A stretch of DNA of 24,015 nucleotides, from NCBI GenBank assembly GCA_900548275.1, contig URJY01000031.1, positions 1 through 24,015 on the forward strand. Direction: 5' to 3'. Below the pieces are notes generated by a model. That model made no database searches, had not been told where the DNA came from, and worked only from the letters and a program-made list of their open reading frames with translations. The stretch comes from an uncultured Opitutales bacterium. Lineage in GTDB: Bacteria; Verrucomicrobiota; Verrucomicrobiia; Opitutales; Intestinicryptomonadaceae. Shown piece after piece: positions 15,155 to 22,580 of the stretch (positions within the stretch are counted from its first letter, which is position 1; the number at the start of each line of letters is the position of its first letter). A program made the position numbers and the translations under genes.

Positions 15155-16438
15155 TTAGAGGACTTCGTCGAGCGCTTCGATGATGTCGTCGGAATTTTCC
15201 AGACCTATCGAAAGCCTGATGAGGTCTTTTGTCAAGCCGCCCGAGAGCTGTTCCTCGTCGGAGAGCTGCGAGTGCGAAGTGCTCGCGGGGTGGAGAATCA
15301 GGCTCTTCGAGTCGCCCACGTTCGCAAGATTGCTGAAGAGCGAAATGTTGTCAACCACTTTGACCGCAGCGTCGTAGCCGCCCTTCAAGCCGAATACGAC
15401 CATTCCGCCGTAGATGCCGCGCTTGAGGTATTTTGCGGCGATTTCGTGCGAGGGGTCGTCCTCCAACCCGGGGTAGCGAACCCACGCGACGTTTTTGTGC
15501 GCCTTCAGATAGCGCGCAACTTTGAGCGCATTCTCGCCGTGGCGCTCTATGCGAAGCGGCAGACTTTCCAAGCCCTGCAGGAAGAGCCAAGCGGCGTCGG
15601 GCGCGAGCGTCGGTCCGAGGTTGCGCAAGCCTACCGTGCGGAGTCTGAGAATGAACGCCAACGGATTGAGGTCGCCGAGATCGCGGGCAAAACGCAGACC
15701 GTGGTAGCCGCCGTCGGGCTTGTTGTAGAGTTCGAACTTTTCGTCAGTCCAGTCGAAGTTTCCCGCGTCGACGACCGCGCCGCCGATACCCGTGCCGTGC
15801 CCGCCAATCCATTTCGAGAGCGAGTGGATGACGATGTTCGCGCCGTAGTCGATGGGGCGGAAGAGTCCGGGAGGCGTGAACGTGGAATCGACGACGAGCG
15901 GCAGGTGGTGCTTCTTGGCGATTTTCGAGTAGCCCTCGATGTCGGCGAAGTCGAGCTTGGGGTTGCCGATTGTCTCGATGTAAATCGCGCGGGTCTTTTC
16001 GTTGATTGCGGCCTCCACTTCGTCGAACTTGTTGACGTGCGTAAAGCGCGTGGTGATGCCGAACGACGGCAGAATCGACGCGAACTGCGTGTACGTTCCG
16101 CCGTAGAGGTTGTTCGCGGAAACAAGCTCGTCGCCCTGCTTCAAAATGTTCGTGATGGCAAATGCGATGGCGGCAGTGCCCGACGAAAGCGAGAGCGCGG
16201 CGGCACCGCCTTCGAGCGCGGCGAGACGTTTTTCGAGAACGTCGTTTGTCGGGTTCATCAGGCGCGCGTAGATGTTGCCCGACTCCCTGAGGGCGAACAG
16301 GTCCGCGCCGTGTTTGGCGCTCTTGAAGCTGTAGGCGGTCGTCCTATAGAGGGGGACGGCGCGCGCGAGTGTTGCTGGGTCGGGAACTTGTCCCGCGTGG
16401 ATTGCCAATGTTTCGTATCTGTATTTTTTTTCGCTCAT
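15155..16438 (-). CDS. metY: O-acetylhomoserine sulfhydrylase-type PLP enzyme
   Basis: The 427-residue protein belongs to the Cys/Met-metabolism PLP enzymes. Lys209 in HSLSKWIGGHGTGIGG binds the cofactor. The N-terminal ETLAIHAGQ and NIYARLMNPT, with LEGGAAALSLSSGTAA (75-90), are typical of the class. The length near 430 and the insertion around 215-265 (DEKFELYNKPDGGYHGLRFARD) favour MetY over cystathionine gamma-synthase or gamma-lyase, which are near 380-400. The reaction would be O-acetylhomoserine plus sulfide to homocysteine and acetate. The start has an A-rich site (AGAAAGAA). It leads an operon with cysK. Upstream are a promoter-overlapping dyad and a structured leader of over 200 bases. 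Confidence 0.88.
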   Translation of the reverse strand: MSEKKYRYETLAIHAGQVPDPATLARAVPLYRTTAYSFKSAKHGADLFALRESGNIYARLMNPTNDVLEKRLAALEGGAAALSLSSGTAAIAFAITNILKQGDELVSANNLYGGTYTQFASILPSFGITTRFTHVNKFDEVEAAINEKTRAIYIETIGNPKLDFADIEGYSKIAKKHHLPLVVDSTFTPPGLFRPIDYGANIVIHSLSKWIGGHGTGIGGAVVDAGNFDWTDEKFELYNKPDGGYHGLRFARDLGDLNPLAFILRLRTVGLRNLGPTLAPDAAWLFLQGLESLPLRIERHGENALKVARYLKAHKNVAWVRYPGLEDDPSHEIAAKYLKRGIYGGMVVFGLKGGYDAAVKVVDNISLFSNLANVGDSKSLILHPASTSHSQLSDEEQLSGGLTKDLIRLSIGLENSDDIIEALDEVL

Positions 16439-16507
16439 TTTAAATTCTTTCTAATTGTATGTTGGTGAAATTTCGGTTTCGGGTTTCGGATTTTTTTAGA
16501 ATTTGTC

Positions 16508-16538
16508 GGCGGCGAAAGTCGTTTTTTGTTTCGCCGCC
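16508..16538 (-). repeat. Perfect 10-pair hairpin in the metY leader
   Basis: The arms GGCGGCGAAA and TTTCGCCGCC pair without mismatch around an 11-base loop. It lies about 70 bases before the metY start codon. Being GC-rich and perfect, it should form in the RNA. It may regulate read-through or stabilise the message. Confidence 0.5.
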
Positions 16539-16657
16539 CAAATCATTCGTGCGCCGACGGCGGGAAAGCGTCGACATCGCGCAAAGGCGCGGACGTTTCG
16601 GCTTATCTGAAAATTCGGGTTCGATGTAAAAATCGTTTTCATAATCTTGATTGTTTC

Positions 16658-16689
16658 GGTAGTCTTTCATTCACTACCAAACTTGTCAA
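16658..16689 (-). promoter_or_regulatory. metY promoter with an overlapping dyad operator
   Basis: On the minus strand a consensus -35 TTGACA (16684-16689) is followed after 17 bases by AAGACT (16661-16666). The six-base dyad GGTAGT...ACTACC with nine bases between the arms (16658-16678) covers the spacer and the -10 box, where a bound repressor would block polymerase. The nearby Rrf2 regulator is a natural candidate to bind it, but that is inference. Confidence 0.5.
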
Positions 16690-16710
16690 CTATTTTTTTG
16701 AAAAATTTTC

Positions 16711-16741
16711 AAAAAAAATTCGGATGCCCCAAACATCCGAA
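16711..16741 (-). terminator. Intrinsic terminator of the methyltransferase gene
   Basis: TTCGGATG and CATCCGAA form a perfect eight-pair stem with a seven-base loop, followed by eight T residues on the minus strand. It starts 23 bases after the stop codon and insulates the metY promoter. Confidence 0.85.
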
Positions 16742-16764
16742 TCCGCGCCGCGTTTCTCAGCCGT

Positions 16765-17289
16765 CTAAGCCCGATTTTTCGGGAACTTGAAGCGCGACAT
16801 ATCGAACCCTTCAATCTCCAGCAAGCCCACTTTGATGTTTAGCCCGCCCGTGTAGCCCGTCAGATTGCCGCCCGCGCCAACAACCCTGTGGCACGGAATT
16901 ATCACGGGAATCGGATTGCCCCCGACAGCCCCGCCCACAGCCTGCGCCGACATCTTGGCAACGCCCCTCTCGGCGGCGATGCGTTTTGCGATTTCGCCGT
17001 ATGTCAGCGTTTCGCCGTACGGAATTTCGGCGAGGATTTGCCACACGCGCCGCGCAAACGCGCTCCCCTGCGGCTCGAGCGGCAGACTCTCGGGCGAAAC
17101 CCTCTCGCCCGCAAAATACGCGTCGAGCCACTTGCGGACTTCGCGCAATATGCGGTTGTCGCCGAAAACCGCAGCTTCGCTTTCGCCGCACGGCGTCTGG
17201 GTGTCGAACGACAGTCCGCAAAGGGCGTCGTCGGTCGCCGTCAAAAGAATGTTTCCCAGCGGAGATTCATAGCGTGCTTTGTAATACAT
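16765..17289 (-). CDS. ogt: Methylated-DNA--protein-cysteine methyltransferase (Ogt/MGMT type)
   Basis: From the ATG at 17289 the protein has 174 residues, the usual Ogt size. The frame stays open 99 bases further upstream, but AAGGG sits just before this ATG and homology begins with MYYKARYESPLG. The active-site signature is IIPCHRVV with Cys133, followed by GGNLTGYTGGLNIKVGLLEIEG. The helix-turn-helix part is IPYGETLTYGEIAKRI. It moves a methyl group from O6-methylguanine to its own cysteine, a one-use DNA repair reaction. It has no Ada-type N-terminal regulatory domain. It is divergent from the cupin gene across 88 bases. Confidence 0.92.
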   Translation of the reverse strand: MYYKARYESPLGNILLTATDDALCGLSFDTQTPCGESEAAVFGDNRILREVRKWLDAYFAGERVSPESLPLEPQGSAFARRVWQILAEIPYGETLTYGEIAKRIAAERGVAKMSAQAVGGAVGGNPIPVIIPCHRVVGAGGNLTGYTGGLNIKVGLLEIEGFDMSRFKFPKNRA

Positions 17290-17377
17290 AACGCCCTTAT
17301 AAACGCGCCGATTTCGGAGGCAACAAATTTCGCCCGCGCCGTTATCATTAGCCGAAAACCGCCGATATACCGCGCAT

Positions 17378-17728
17378 ATGAAAAGCATTCTGAAAAATAT
17401 CGACAGGGAAAAGGCGCTGAAACTCGCCGACCTCGTCGCCGTTCAGCATGGGCAGGTTGTCAGCAAAACGCTTCTGCAAAACGACGCGGTAAGCATAACG
17501 GTTTTCGCGTTCGACAAGGGCGAGGAAATAGGCGCGCACGACTCCGACGGCGACGCGATGGCTACCGTGCTCGAAGGCTCGGGGCTGTTCGTAGTCGGCG
17601 GCAGGGAGCACACGCTCAAGGCGGGCGAGACAATAGTAATGCCCGCGGGCGTGCCGCATTCGATTTTCGCGACAGAACCGTTCAAATGGTTTCTGGTCGT
17701 CGCCTTTCCGCGCGAAACAAAGCGGTAA
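17378..17728 (+). CDS. Small cupin-domain protein
   Basis: The protein has 116 residues and is a single cupin barrel. The first cupin motif is degenerate (GEEIGAHDSDGDAMATVLEG) and the second is clear (LKAGETIVMPAGVPHSIFA), so His48 and the His in VPHS may bind a metal. Such proteins are often sugar or small-molecule binding, isomerases or regulators; no specific activity can be assigned. There is no signal peptide, so it is cytoplasmic. The yddG-like gene follows on the same strand but has its own candidate promoter. Confidence 0.8.
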   Translation: MKSILKNIDREKALKLADLVAVQHGQVVSKTLLQNDAVSITVFAFDKGEEIGAHDSDGDAMATVLEGSGLFVVGGREHTLKAGETIVMPAGVPHSIFATEPFKWFLVVAFPRETKR

Positions 17729-17734
17729 TATGGG

Positions 17735-17764
17735 TTGACAAATCCGCTTTGCGGGCGAGCATAT
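17735..17764 (+). promoter_or_regulatory. Candidate promoter of the yddG-like gene
   Basis: TTGACA (17735-17740) begins six bases after the cupin stop codon, with GCATAT (17759-17764) 18 bases further on as a possible -10. The leader to the ATG at 17782 would be about ten bases. The exporter gene could thus be expressed apart from the cupin gene. Confidence 0.4.
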
Positions 17765-17781
17765 CGGAATTTTTCGACATC

Positions 17782-18669
17782 ATGAAAAGTTCCGCAAAGG
17801 CAACCTGCATAGGTCTGACCGCGCCCGTTTTCTGGGGCACGACGGTTGGCTTGGTGCGCAATATCACGGAGGAATTCAGCCTGTCGGCGGGGCTGGCGAT
17901 TCTCTACGCGACGACGGTCGCGTATTTGCTGTTCGTGCTCGGCGTGCCGAAAATCAAAAAGATGCCGCTGAAATACCTGCTCTTCGGAATACCGCTTTCG
18001 AACGCGTGCTCGATACTCTTTTGCGTGTCGATGTACCTTTGCAAAAACGAACAGCAGACCGTGGAAGTGGGGATGGTAAACTACATGTGGCCGTGCCTTG
18101 TCGTGTTCCTCTCGATATTCATCAACAATCAAAAGGTGCGTTGGTGGATTTATACGGGGATGCTCGTAAGCTTTGCGGGAATCGCAATCGTTCTCGGCGG
18201 CGAGCGCGGCTTGGACATCGCCGAAATTTCGCACAACGTAAGCACAAACCCCGTGCCGTACATATCGGCGTTCTTGGGCGCACTGGCGTGGGGATTGTTC
18301 TCGAATCTGACGAAACGCTGGCATGTCGAGGAGAATCCGACGGTGCTGATTTTCGCGGTCGACTTCGTGATTTTCGCAATCCTCTGGGCGTGCGGCTACG
18401 GCAGCGTATCGAACGCGACGGCTGCGGGCTGGACGAGCGTCGTGCTCGGGGCAATCGCAATAGGCAGCGGCTACGCGGCGTGGAATTACGGCATTGCGCG
18501 CGGCAATATGACGTACATTGCAATAGCATCGTACTTCACGCCCGTGCTCTCGTGCGTGTTTGCGTCGCTGTGGATTGGCGCAACCTTGGGCGCGTCGCTG
18601 ATGACGGGCGTGGGCGTGCTCGTTGTCGGCTCGCTAATGTGTTGGAGCTCGGCGCAATTTGCAAAGTAG
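17782..18669 (+). CDS. yddG: YddG-type aromatic amino-acid exporter (DMT superfamily)
   Basis: The reading frame is open far upstream, but the ATG at 17782 gives a 295-residue protein that begins at the conserved first helix (MKSSAKATCIGLTAPVFWGT). Ten membrane helices are visible. VGMVNYMWP (about 93-101), VLGGERGL, ISHNVSTNPVPYISAFLGALAWG and AAWNYGIARGNMT...SYFTPVLS follow E. coli YddG closely in order and spacing. YddG exports aromatic amino acids and related compounds across the inner membrane, and belongs to the EamA/DMT carriers. Its link to the sulfur genes nearby is unclear. A bidirectional terminator follows. Confidence 0.88.
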   Translation: MKSSAKATCIGLTAPVFWGTTVGLVRNITEEFSLSAGLAILYATTVAYLLFVLGVPKIKKMPLKYLLFGIPLSNACSILFCVSMYLCKNEQQTVEVGMVNYMWPCLVVFLSIFINNQKVRWWIYTGMLVSFAGIAIVLGGERGLDIAEISHNVSTNPVPYISAFLGALAWGLFSNLTKRWHVEENPTVLIFAVDFVIFAILWACGYGSVSNATAAGWTSVVLGAIAIGSGYAAWNYGIARGNMTYIAIASYFTPVLSCVFASLWIGATLGASLMTGVGVLVVGSLMCWSSAQFAK

Positions 18670-18705
18670 AAACGCGAAAAATTTTCGAATCGACAAAATG
18701 CGCGC

Positions 18706-18748
18706 AAAAAAAAAACGCGCCGAAATGTCGAGGCACTCGGCGCGTTTT
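18706..18748. terminator. Bidirectional terminator between yddG and the lipoprotein cluster
   Basis: ACGCGCCGA and TCGGCGCGT form a perfect nine-pair stem with a 13-base loop. A run of about ten A residues lies on the left and a short T run on the right. It ends yddG and the six-gene minus-strand cluster. Confidence 0.85.
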
Positions 18749-18765
18749 CGCGTAGATATTCCGCC

Positions 18766-18990
18766 CTACTCCGAAGCCTTTTTGCGCTCGGAATCGTAGA
18801 GAAACGCGGGGTCGTTTTGCACTTTTTTCTCGTGCGGATTTCCGTTTTCGTCCCACGTTCTGACGGTCGTTTCGGCGGACACCCCCGGGGTGAAGGCGTC
18901 GCGGAACGGATGGTCGTTCGCGCCCGTGCTCGAACATCCGCAGAGCGCGACGCAGGCGGCGGTCAAAGCAAAAACTCCCAAATTTTTCAT
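18766..18990 (-). CDS. Small 74-residue lipoprotein, function unknown
   Basis: The start is the ATG at 18990, which has GGAAAGGA five bases upstream and opens a signal peptide. An upstream in-frame start would add eight residues before the signal. The lipobox is LCGC with Cys19, followed by SSTGAND, so a lipid-anchored protein is likely. The mature part (about 55 residues) is polar with no recognisable domain: TVRTWDENGNPHEKKVQNDPAFLYDSE. It is the last gene of the cluster, 39 bases after the LpoB-like gene and just before the terminator. Its place suggests a partner of the LpoB/YcfL proteins. Confidence 0.75.
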   Translation of the reverse strand: MKNLGVFALTAACVALCGCSSTGANDHPFRDAFTPGVSAETTVRTWDENGNPHEKKVQNDPAFLYDSERKKASE

Positions 18991-19029
18991 ATTCGTCCTT
19001 TCCGTGCGGAGCAAACGCGCCGCAAAAAT

Positions 19030-19590
19030 TTAGTATCCGAAAGAGCTTTTCGGAAACTGTTTTGTTATCTGCTTTTCGCCCATCCAAATCGAATTACCGA
19101 GCCTGTTGACCTGCATCGAGAACACGTAGGTCACCTGCTTTACGTCGCTGTCGGAGGCGTTGAGCTGGCTTATCGAGCCAGTCAGGGTAATCTTGGGCAG
19201 CGACATATTTTTGCCGAGCTTGCGGGCTTCGGCTTGGTACAGCTCGACGGTCTGCGGGTCGTCCTTGACGGCAACGACCTTGCCCGAATTGTTGAGTGCC
19301 ATACAAATGCGGTTTGTGAGCAAATCGCGGTTGATTGGCTCGCTGACATCGCACTTCACGCGGCTTACGAGCATTTTGACGGGCATTTTCAAGCCGAGAT
19401 TGTCGAGCGCGCCCGAAGAGAGCAGATCGTTGACGAGCGCGGCGGACGCGCTGTTGAAGTCCTGAATGTCCACGCCCGTTCCGATTACGCCCGACTTGTC
19501 GGCGTTTACATACGTGCCCTTGCTCGAGCAGCCCGAAAACACCGACATACAGGCGGCGGCAATTATTGATATAATTTGAAGTTTTTTCAT
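19030..19590 (-). CDS. lpoB: LpoB-like penicillin-binding-protein activator lipoprotein
   Basis: The ATG at 19590 is chosen over a TTG 15 bases upstream because it opens the signal peptide; the protein has 186 residues. The lipobox is FSGC with Cys21. The mature domain matches the LpoB/YcfM family: YVNADKSGVIGTGVDIQDFNSASAALVNDLL, then MPVKMLVSRVKCDVSEPINRDLLTNRICMALNNSGKV. In enterobacteria, LpoB is an outer-membrane lipoprotein that reaches through the peptidoglycan to stimulate PBP1B. The long disordered N-terminal linker of E. coli LpoB is nearly absent here, so reaching a PBP from the outer membrane would be harder. It follows the YcfL-like gene, as lpoB follows ycfL in E. coli. No PBP gene lies nearby. 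Confidence 0.8.
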   Translation of the reverse strand: MKKLQIISIIAAACMSVFSGCSSKGTYVNADKSGVIGTGVDIQDFNSASAALVNDLLSSGALDNLGLKMPVKMLVSRVKCDVSEPINRDLLTNRICMALNNSGKVVAVKDDPQTVELYQAEARKLGKNMSLPKITLTGSISQLNASDSDVKQVTYVFSMQVNRLGNSIWMGEKQITKQFPKSSFGY

Positions 19591-19639
19591 AAATTCGATG
19601 AACAAATGTTGAAATTAAATTCCGCGAAAAACGCCGTCT

Positions 19640-20047
19640 TCAACGTTCGTCGGGAAGCAGCTTGAGCGAGAAGTCGACCGCGTTCGGATTCGTCGCGACC
19701 GCCGAAATGTGGCGCGCCTCGCCGCCCTCAAGCTCGAGCACGCGCCAGTCCGCCGTAATGCCGCCAGACTCCATTCCCGACGCGTCGAACCACGAAAACT
19801 TGTAGCGGATTTTCCTGTTCGCCGAGCTCGAGTTCACAAGCTTTGCCTGAATCTTCAGAAGACCGCCCACCTTGCTTTGGTTTATCGAAGCCACATACGC
19901 GTAGTCGTCGAGCCCGCCGTCGGTTATTATGCGTTTGTCGTTTACCATTTGCATTGTGCCCTCGGGCTTTGCGCGCTCGAAAGTGTTCACCGTCGAGCAC
20001 CCGCAAAGCAGAGCCGCCGCCGCCATTGTCAAAATTATCGCCTTCAT
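19640..20047 (-). CDS. ycfL: YcfL-like lipoprotein (DUF1425)
   Basis: The ATG at 20047 gives 135 residues; TGGAG lies nine bases upstream and the signal peptide starts here, although an in-frame ATG exists 15 bases earlier. The lipobox is LCGC with Cys17. The mature domain is an immunoglobulin-like beta sandwich, as in DUF1425/YcfL: VASINQSKVGGLLKIQAKLVN, IRYKFSWFDASGMESG and WRVLELEGGEARHISAVATNPNAVDFSLKL. YcfL has no established function. The pairing with an LpoB-like gene just downstream repeats the E. coli ycfL-ycfM order, which supports both calls. Confidence 0.78.
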   Translation of the reverse strand: MKAIILTMAAAALLCGCSTVNTFERAKPEGTMQMVNDKRIITDGGLDDYAYVASINQSKVGGLLKIQAKLVNSSSANRKIRYKFSWFDASGMESGGITADWRVLELEGGEARHISAVATNPNAVDFSLKLLPDER

Positions 20048-20109
20048 AATTACATTCTCCATTTTGTTGAACGCGCCCGAAGATTGCAAGTTTCGATGCG
20101 CGCCGTTTT

Positions 20110-21582
20110 TTATTTTGCGGAAACCGCCGCCGATTTTTCGGCCGCCGCATTTTTCGGGGCGTCGGCAAAATCGAACTTGCGCAGAATCAGCCTGCCGCCC
20201 GCGCCCGTGCGCTTGGCAAAAATCACGTTGACGGCGTTCGGCGAAACATCTACGCGCGTACCGTCGACAACTACAACGCCGTCCGCAGGGGTGTCGATTC
20301 GGGCTATCTTGATTTCCTTCGGAAGCGTCGTCCAAGTGCGCAAATCGGCGTCGTTCGTAAGGCTCTGGTATATCGCCCCGCCGATGTTCACGAGCACCCC
20401 GAAGTCGCCCGCAGCCTGCGCGGCAAAATACTGCGCCGCAGCCTTGCCCGCCGCCGACAAAAGGGTTTTCGTTATGACGAGCGCAAGCTCGTTGTCGAAC
20501 TCCTCCTTTATGATGGCATCCATATCTGCGACGGTTTCGGCGGTGTATTTTCTTCCGCCCGCGACAATCGAAATGTCGGGCTTGTACGACTTCTGCGGCT
20601 CGAGATACGGAAAGTTCACCGCAACGTGCGGCAGATTCCGCCCCACCGCGAACAGCGGCAAATCGAGCCTGAACTGCCTGCGTAGCGGCGCGCAGCCCGT
20701 CTCGTAGACGACATACGTTATGCCGCCGACGGGCTTCCCCGCGATGATGTCTTCGCAACGCCCGAAGTCGGCGGCGAAAACTTTCGAGCTGCCGCCGAGT
20801 ACCTCGCCGCCGATTCTGAACATATCCTGAGCAAGCTGCCTGTCCGCCGAATCCTCCGCCCTGTTGAGCAGATACAGCCCCGCAACCCAGTACGCAAACG
20901 GATTTACATACAGGCTCTTCGCCTGCTGCCCGAACTTTTTCGACGCCAACGCGTCGCCGTAGTGGCGGCGGAATTCGGGCGAAGCCGCAGCCGCGCGCAC
21001 CGCCCCCGATACGTTTTGCGAAGCCGCGCCGCTGTTCTGCGCCGCCGACTTGCGCGCCGACTTTTCCAAGTTTTCGGTCTCGCGCTCTATGCGGGCGCGG
21101 TTGAGCTGCACGGCGTTTTTCTGGTAGTTCTCGAGCCGCTTAATCTGGACGCGCGCGCGGTCGAAATCCTTTTGTTCGATGTAGTCGAGCGCAAGGTAAA
21201 CGCCCATCATAATTTTGTCGTAATTGTAGCCTTTGTAGGGGATGAAACTGCGGTTTGCCAGAAACGCCTCGGTCTCCTCCGAAAGCCGCGTCTCCGACTC
21301 CGACTCGAAACCGAGCACCGCCCTGTGCGCCGCCTCAAGCTCGTCCGCGCTCTTTTTCAAATCGCCGTCGGCGCGCGCAACCGCGCCGCTCTCGAGTCGC
21401 CAGACAAGCTCGTCGCCGCCGCCCTTTTTGTCATCGAGAACCGAATCGACCTCCGTCTGCGCGCGCGCCGCATCGCCCGCGAGCCAAGCCCTGCGCATAC
21501 CGGCCGTTTCGCTCGTATGCGTCGCGCAGCCCGAAACGGCGGCGGCAATTGCGGCGACAAAGGCAATCTGCAAAATTTTCAT
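20110..21582 (-). CDS. COG3014-type lipoprotein with TPR-like N-terminal half
   Basis: The 490-residue protein has a lipobox VSGC (Cys19). The N-terminal half is helical and repeat-like. It contains PYKGYNYDKIMMGVYLALDYI (115-135), the kind of motif seen in COG3014 proteins, and a charged helix (about 160-180). The C-terminal half (about 310-470) is beta-rich with one Ala/Gly-rich segment around 395-420. COG3014 has no known function. It sits between CsgG-like and YcfL/LpoB-like genes with gaps of 34 and 62 bases. I recognise the family from this motif and neighbourhood rather than from an alignment. It may be an outer-membrane scaffold. Confidence 0.65.
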   Translation of the reverse strand: MKILQIAFVAAIAAAVSGCATHTSETAGMRRAWLAGDAARAQTEVDSVLDDKKGGGDELVWRLESGAVARADGDLKKSADELEAAHRAVLGFESESETRLSEETEAFLANRSFIPYKGYNYDKIMMGVYLALDYIEQKDFDRARVQIKRLENYQKNAVQLNRARIERETENLEKSARKSAAQNSGAASQNVSGAVRAAAASPEFRRHYGDALASKKFGQQAKSLYVNPFAYWVAGLYLLNRAEDSADRQLAQDMFRIGGEVLGGSSKVFAADFGRCEDIIAGKPVGGITYVVYETGCAPLRRQFRLDLPLFAVGRNLPHVAVNFPYLEPQKSYKPDISIVAGGRKYTAETVADMDAIIKEEFDNELALVITKTLLSAAGKAAAQYFAAQAAGDFGVLVNIGGAIYQSLTNDADLRTWTTLPKEIKIARIDTPADGVVVVDGTRVDVSPNAVNVIFAKRTGAGGRLILRKFDFADAPKNAAAEKSAAVSAK

Positions 21583-21616
21583 AGGCGAAAAAGTTCTGCC
21601 CGTTGCCGATTCGGAA

Positions 21617-22552
21617 CTAAATTTCGTCGTCGGAAGACTGCGCCGAGACTGCCTTTTTCACGAGACGCACAACCTGTCCCTTGTCGACGCCGTTGTCCTC
21701 GGTCAGCGTTCCGCGCGAGAACTTCGGCGCGACGGAAACGACCTTCAGCCTGCCCACCAAGACCTCCTCGAAGCCGAGCTTTCCGCCCGTGTCGGGGTCT
21801 ATCATCTCCTCGCCGAGCGCGAAAACCTCGTATTCGTCGCCCACCGAAACGCCCGTGCCGTCGCCCCTGTTGAACGTGGCGATTTTCCCCGTCTTGCCGA
21901 TAATCTTCGGCGGGAAAACGGCGTCGGCAACGCGGTTGGCAATCTGCGTCGAGATGTCGCGCACAAGCAGGGCTATTTTGTCGTCGCTTGCGCTTCCGCC
22001 AGTCTGGACTACGTTGTGCTGCGTGTTCAGATTCGACGTAGTCTTGGCGATTACGTTCGCCGTTTGCAGAATGCTGCCGTCGGTCGAATCGATTACCTTT
22101 ACGATTGCGCCGACGCGGATGGTGCGCACGTCGCTGCGCTGCTTGAGGGCGGCAAAATTCACGGTGTCCTTGAAGTCCTGAAAATCGTCAATCGTAACGG
22201 TCAGGATGTACTTTGCGCCCGCAAGCTTGCCCGACTGCGCGGCGTTGGGGTCGGCGGAATCGACATTGCCCGAAGCCGCAAGGCTCTGCTCCTTGAGCAC
22301 GGCGTCCAAATCCTTGCGCGAAACCGTCCTGAACTTGTGGAGCGAATCAATCGCCGAAAGAATGTTTACGTCGAGCGATTCGACTATGCGCCCGAACGTG
22401 CGCCCCGTGCCGCTCTCCGTCGCCGACTTCGAAACCGACGGCATTGCGGCGACTTTCGTTACCGCCAATGTCGACATCGCGGGCGTGCCCTCGGCGGCGA
22501 AAGCGGCCGAAAACGACAAAACCGAAAACAACAATGCTGCAGATTTTTTCAT
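21617..22552 (-). CDS. Exported CsgG-like protein with a FlgT-C-like domain
   Basis: The protein has 311 residues. The signal peptide (MKKSAALLFSVLSFSAAFA) lacks a lipobox cysteine, so it is probably periplasmic rather than lipid-anchored like true CsgG. Residues about 28-213 resemble the CsgG/HfaB fold: KFRTVSRKDLDAVLKEQSLAASG (73-95), AQSGKLAGAKYILTVTIDDF (105-124) and a C-terminal amphipathic helix DISTQIANRVADAVFP. Residues about 218-300 resemble the C-terminal domain of flagellar FlgT: GKIATFNRGDGTGVSVGDEYEVF, then IDPDTGGKLG. CsgG forms the curli export pore; without the lipid anchor and curli genes, pore function is doubtful. It is 34 bases ahead of the COG3014 gene. Confidence 0.72.
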   Translation of the reverse strand: MKKSAALLFSVLSFSAAFAAEGTPAMSTLAVTKVAAMPSVSKSATESGTGRTFGRIVESLDVNILSAIDSLHKFRTVSRKDLDAVLKEQSLAASGNVDSADPNAAQSGKLAGAKYILTVTIDDFQDFKDTVNFAALKQRSDVRTIRVGAIVKVIDSTDGSILQTANVIAKTTSNLNTQHNVVQTGGSASDDKIALLVRDISTQIANRVADAVFPPKIIGKTGKIATFNRGDGTGVSVGDEYEVFALGEEMIDPDTGGKLGFEEVLVGRLKVVSVAPKFSRGTLTEDNGVDKGQVVRLVKKAVSAQSSDDEI

Positions 22553-22580
22553 AACTAAAAATAGATTTTAACCGTTTGAA

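Larger units (their letters stand above)
16439..16764 (-). other. Non-coding leader and promoter region of metY
   Basis: This 326-base stretch contains, in minus-strand order, the terminator of the methyltransferase gene, a promoter with a dyad, and a leader that can form three hairpins. These are CGCGC/GCGCG (around 16585), GTCGACG/CGTCGGC (around 16553-16575) and a perfect ten-pair GGCGGCGAAA/TTTCGCCGCC (16508-16538). No T tract follows the last hairpin, so it is not a simple attenuator. S-box and SAH riboswitch signatures were not found. Two short minus-strand ORFs exist (16440-16670, 76 codons; 16496-16642, 48 codons); neither has a ribosome site or a recognisable product. Confidence 0.45.

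Noticed and set aside
14132..16468. Very long plus-strand open frame (778 codons) opposite cysK and metY
   Set aside because: It runs antisense through two genes with clear catalytic motifs. Its product is Arg/Val/Glu-rich without domains, a by-product of codon use on the other strand.
16440..16670. 76-codon minus-strand frame in the metY leader
   Set aside because: Its ATG lies upstream of the predicted transcription start, it has no ribosome site, and the second half is arginine-rich low-information sequence.
16888..17781. Upstream extension of the yddG frame to 593 codons
   Set aside because: The extension crosses the methyltransferase and cupin genes in another frame. Homology to YddG starts exactly at the ATG at 17782.
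20048..20758. Upstream extension of the ycfL-like frame to 372 codons
   Set aside because: It overlaps the COG3014 gene in another frame. The signal peptide and ribosome site fix the start at 20047.
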